Under the pieces are notes generated by a model. That model was not told the origin of the DNA. It did not search any database and worked only from the letters and a program-made list of their open reading frames with translations. Both the position numbers and the translations under genes were made by a program. Positions 6,419 to 8,320 of a stretch of DNA of 8,320 nucleotides are shown here, in pieces. The first letter of the stretch is position 1; the number at the start of each line of letters is the position of its first letter. Origin of the DNA: an uncultured Hungatella sp. (GTDB lineage Bacteria > Bacillota > Clostridia > Lachnospirales > Lachnospiraceae); the NCBI GenBank assembly GCA_910588325.1, contig CAJUPP010000008.1, positions 1 to 8,320 on the forward strand. The letters run 5' to 3'.

Positions 6419-6633
6419 AGCGGCAAATGTATCCGTCACTCTGTCCTGCACCGACTTCAGAGACAAAACCTTTATAGTTTATGGACAAACCAGCTTATTC
6501 GAAAAGAGCATGATATACGAAATAAATCTATTGAATTTTTCTGATACAAAAGATATGCGGGGAATACTTTTTGAAAACAGCATTATGAACATAATATAAA
6601 TAAAAATAATAGATAGAGCAGGGAAAGGCGGGA
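6419..6633. other. Spacer without a supported gene
   Basis: From 6420 one + frame is open for about 60 codons to a TAA at about 6600, but it has no start codon near its beginning, no ribosome binding site and no family I recognise. It includes TDFRDKTFIVYGQTSLFEK, which reads rather protein-like, so a decayed gene is possible. A weak 5-bp dyad (CTCTG/CAGAG, near 6445) is too short to call a terminator for the VanZ gene. Confidence 0.4.
6571..6600 (+). promoter_or_regulatory. Promoter candidate for the 451-residue protein
   Basis: TTGAAA (6571-6576) and TATAAA (6595-6600) are 18 bases apart. The segment is AT-rich and lies 34-63 bases before the ATG at 6634, giving a short leader. Spacing and sequence are acceptable, but AT-rich DNA yields such matches by chance. 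Confidence 0.45.
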
Positions 6634-7989
6634 ATGAAGGTATCAAGAGAAGAGGATATTGAGCCGCTGTTGATTCCAGCAGAGAATTATTCTTCGAACT
6701 TTGTAAAGGCTCTGATATGGCTTTTTCAGTATCTGGATGATACGGAAATTCTTTGGACTGATCAACAGCTGAAAGATTTTATCATGAATTATATAGATGA
6801 TGCGGATAAATTTCTGGATCTTTTGAACAGAGACACCAGAAGACTGTACCACATAACCGTTTTGTCGGAAAGGGGAAAACTGTCTGACGGATATCACCCT
6901 CAAAATTGTGCATATTTATTGAAAGCATATTTTCTTTTTCAGATAACGGATCAGGATGTTAACAAATGGCTGCCGGAATATTTGTCTTTCGCACAGCTGA
7001 ATGATCTATATAGTCAGATTGTAAGTCTGAATATGTCCGTTTCATCCGTTTTTATGAACTATGTATTTGAGAATAATCAGTGGCTGAATTATGAAGAGCG
7101 CTATCATCCCAATATACTGTTAATGAACTATCTAAGCAATCTCTGCCGTGAAAGCAGGTTCATAGAGAATGTGATACAGGATCTTCCTGAGAATGAATTC
7201 CTGATGTGCTGCGTCAAAACGAAGACTCAATTTGAGAAGATGACTATAATTTCGGGAATTCATTTTATAAAGCTTCAGACGCTTCTGCTGACTATGGCAG
7301 AGGTTCCTTTTTATTCTTGTTCCGCACAGAAAATTGCGCGGAATACAGCTCTTTTATTCCGGGATTTTCTGGCAGATGTCCGCGTTGTAAAAATAATTAT
7401 CGAGCCAAATCTGGGATACAGCGATCAGGAAACGGGATTTCGCCGCTCTACACAGATTGAGATTTTTTTCATATATAAAAAGCTCTTTTGGAAGCACAAC
7501 AATCTGTATTGGTTCCGGCAGGGATTTGAGCAAAAGCTGGAACAGGTATTTCCGGATAAAAAATCTGAAGAATACCAGGCCCTCAAATTATTTTTCAGGC
7601 ATCGAAGTCATTTGCCTCTTGTAGAAAGTGAGATGAGTCTTGAGGATGTAAAAGCTTTTCTTGTAGAATTGGCAGACGGGATGAAGCGGATGAATATGGG
7701 AAACTGTGTGTATGATCGAACCAGGGCAGTTGATATTGACGAAACTCTGCTTCGGATCCGTGTAAAAGAGGCGGCCCATGAGGCATCAATGGGATACTTT
7801 GCCGGCGCAGTTGGTTTGTGGGAGCCGGATGGGGCAGGGGGGGAATTTGCAAGGCTGAATGTTCTTCTGAAGCAGAAATTGATTAAGAGTTTTAAAAGTT
7901 TATTGGGAGAACCTGTATTTGAAAAATATTTTTTAGAGGAAATGTCAGTCGAAGAGATATTGGAAGCCGTGCAGGAAATGGATGCCTAG
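6634..7989 (+). CDS. Protein of unknown function, 451 residues
   Basis: I do not recognise this protein. It is a single intact frame. The start at 6634 has a purine-rich GGGAAAGG about 5 bases upstream and AGGCGGG even closer. No signal peptide, no convincing membrane segment and no known nucleotide-binding or catalytic motif can be seen, so it is probably cytosolic. Composition suggests mostly helix, with many Leu, Phe, Tyr, Asp and Glu in short amphipathic stretches such as SYDD-like loops in the first 100 residues, for example DADKFLDLLNRDTRRLYHI. The middle (about residues 195-300) is more mixed and includes VRVVKIIIEPNLGYSD. A second helical part follows (about 330-380), then RIRVKEAAHEASMGYFAGAV, a Gly-rich LWEPDGAGGEFARL, and an acidic helical tail. 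It stands alone: its neighbours are a broken VanZ gene and a possible gene remnant. Codon pattern and length argue for a real, maintained gene. Confidence 0.75.
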   Translation: MKVSREEDIEPLLIPAENYSSNFVKALIWLFQYLDDTEILWTDQQLKDFIMNYIDDADKFLDLLNRDTRRLYHITVLSERGKLSDGYHPQNCAYLLKAYFLFQITDQDVNKWLPEYLSFAQLNDLYSQIVSLNMSVSSVFMNYVFENNQWLNYEERYHPNILLMNYLSNLCRESRFIENVIQDLPENEFLMCCVKTKTQFEKMTIISGIHFIKLQTLLLTMAEVPFYSCSAQKIARNTALLFRDFLADVRVVKIIIEPNLGYSDQETGFRRSTQIEIFFIYKKLFWKHNNLYWFRQGFEQKLEQVFPDKKSEEYQALKLFFRHRSHLPLVESEMSLEDVKAFLVELADGMKRMNMGNCVYDRTRAVDIDETLLRIRVKEAAHEASMGYFAGAVGLWEPDGAGGEFARLNVLLKQKLIKSFKSLLGEPVFEKYFLEEMSVEEILEAVQEMDA

Positions 7990-7996
7990 TACTGCG

Positions 7997-8179
7997 TCCT
8001 TGAAGATCAAATGATTTAAGTATCTTTGCTTCACTACTGGCTAAAAATTTATCAATTTGATTACGATATTTCCAGTCATTCTCAATATCAAAATCACAGT
8101 CTTTTAATTCTATAAATGTTACGTTTATTCTTCCAGAATAAGCAAAATTAAAAATGAATTTACAGATACAGATTATTTC
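7997..8179 (-). pseudogene. Possible gene remnant with an ELK segment
   Basis: On the minus strand, from a TAA at 8182-8180, the frame reads through KFIFNFAYSGRINVTFIELK, then DCDFDIENDWKYRNQIDKF, then LASSEAKILKSFD before running antisense into the end of the 451-residue gene. There is no ATG, GTG or TTG in the open part, so it cannot be an intact gene. The text looks like a beta hairpin followed by an amphipathic helix, more protein-like than expected from AT-rich noncoding DNA. The E-x-K in FIELK recalls the second half of PD-(D/E)XK nuclease motifs, but no matching Asp is present in the fragment, so that assignment is only a hint. Confidence 0.35.
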
Positions 8180-8248
8180 TTAATTACCTTTTTTTGTTGC
8201 CCTTAAAGCGTACAGATTGTTGCGGTTGAATTCAAAATGTGTAAAATC

Positions 8249-8277
8249 ATGACAAGCGGGGCTGGGGGGGGTATAAT
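8249..8277 (+). promoter_or_regulatory. Promoter with a G8 tract in its spacer, facing out of the window
   Basis: ATGACA (8249-8254, one mismatch from TTGACA) and a perfect TATAAT (8272-8277) are 17 bases apart, the optimal spacing. The spacer ends GGGG-CT-GGGGGGGG, directly abutting the -10 box. Transcription would begin near 8284 and run into DNA beyond the window; the gene it serves cannot be seen. Confidence 0.55.
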
Positions 8278-8288
8278 AACGTAAATTC

Positions 8289-8310
8289 TACAAAATGCAA
8301 GTTTTTTGTA
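8289..8310. repeat. Short inverted repeat just after the outward promoter
   Basis: TACAAAA (8289-8295) and TTTTGTA (8304-8310) are perfect inverted copies around an 8-base loop. The dyad begins about 5 bases after the predicted transcription start, where an operator would act. It is AT-rich and short, so chance is a fair alternative. Confidence 0.3.
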
Positions 8311-8320
8311 ATCCTTTTAT

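Noticed and set aside
6440..6470. Terminator after the VanZ gene
   Set aside because: Only a 5-bp stem with a 14-base loop and no T tract.
1..8320. tRNA, rRNA, CRISPR array, transposase or insertion sequence
   Set aside because: No cloverleaf, no regularly spaced repeats, and no transposase motifs or terminal inverted repeats were found on reading both strands by eye.

Overview
The window looks like an accessory chromosomal region of a low-to-mid GC Gram-positive anaerobe (Bacillota, most likely Lachnospiraceae/Clostridia). The reasons are the strong AGGAGG-type ribosome binding sites, the short intergenic gaps, the consensus-like sigma-A promoters, and protein families whose closest remembered relatives are clostridial. 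The taxonomic call is an inference; no marker gene is present.

Layout. (1) 17-979: an AraC-family regulator with its own promoter. (2) 980-1156: a spacer with a long hairpin (probable terminator), a 9-bp tandem repeat and a weak promoter candidate. (3) 1157-5465: a tight four-gene operon, gmd-fcl-manC-manA, all on the + strand, with gaps of 2 and 22 bases and then a 26-base overlap. (4) About 5466-5830: decayed DNA holding a probable antitoxin fragment (+ strand) and a remnant of an AlbA_2/Schlafen-type ATP-binding protein gene (- strand). (5) 5875-6418: a VanZ-like membrane protein gene broken into three reading frames, each break at a run of six T. (6) 6419-6633: a spacer with a promoter candidate. 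(7) 6634-7989: an intact 451-residue protein that I do not recognise. (8) 7990-8320: AT-rich DNA with a possible minus-strand gene remnant and a promoter whose 17-bp spacer contains a run of eight G, facing out of the window.

How the genes work together. ManA converts fructose-6-P to mannose-6-P. After conversion to mannose-1-P by a phosphomannomutase that is not in this window, ManC makes GDP-mannose. Gmd dehydrates it to GDP-4-keto-6-deoxymannose, and Fcl epimerises and reduces that to GDP-L-fucose. The operon therefore supplies GDP-L-fucose, presumably for a fucosylated capsule, exopolysaccharide or glycoprotein. No glycosyltransferase, flippase or polymerase is present here. The AraC protein just upstream, with an N-terminal cupin-like sensor half, is the natural candidate regulator, but no operator can be proved by eye.

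The second half is typical of a genomic junk or turnover zone: fragments, frameshifts and an orphan gene. The points most worth a second look are the poly-G promoter spacer at 8249-8277, the doubly frameshifted VanZ gene, the unrecognised 451-residue protein, and the overlapping remnants after manA.
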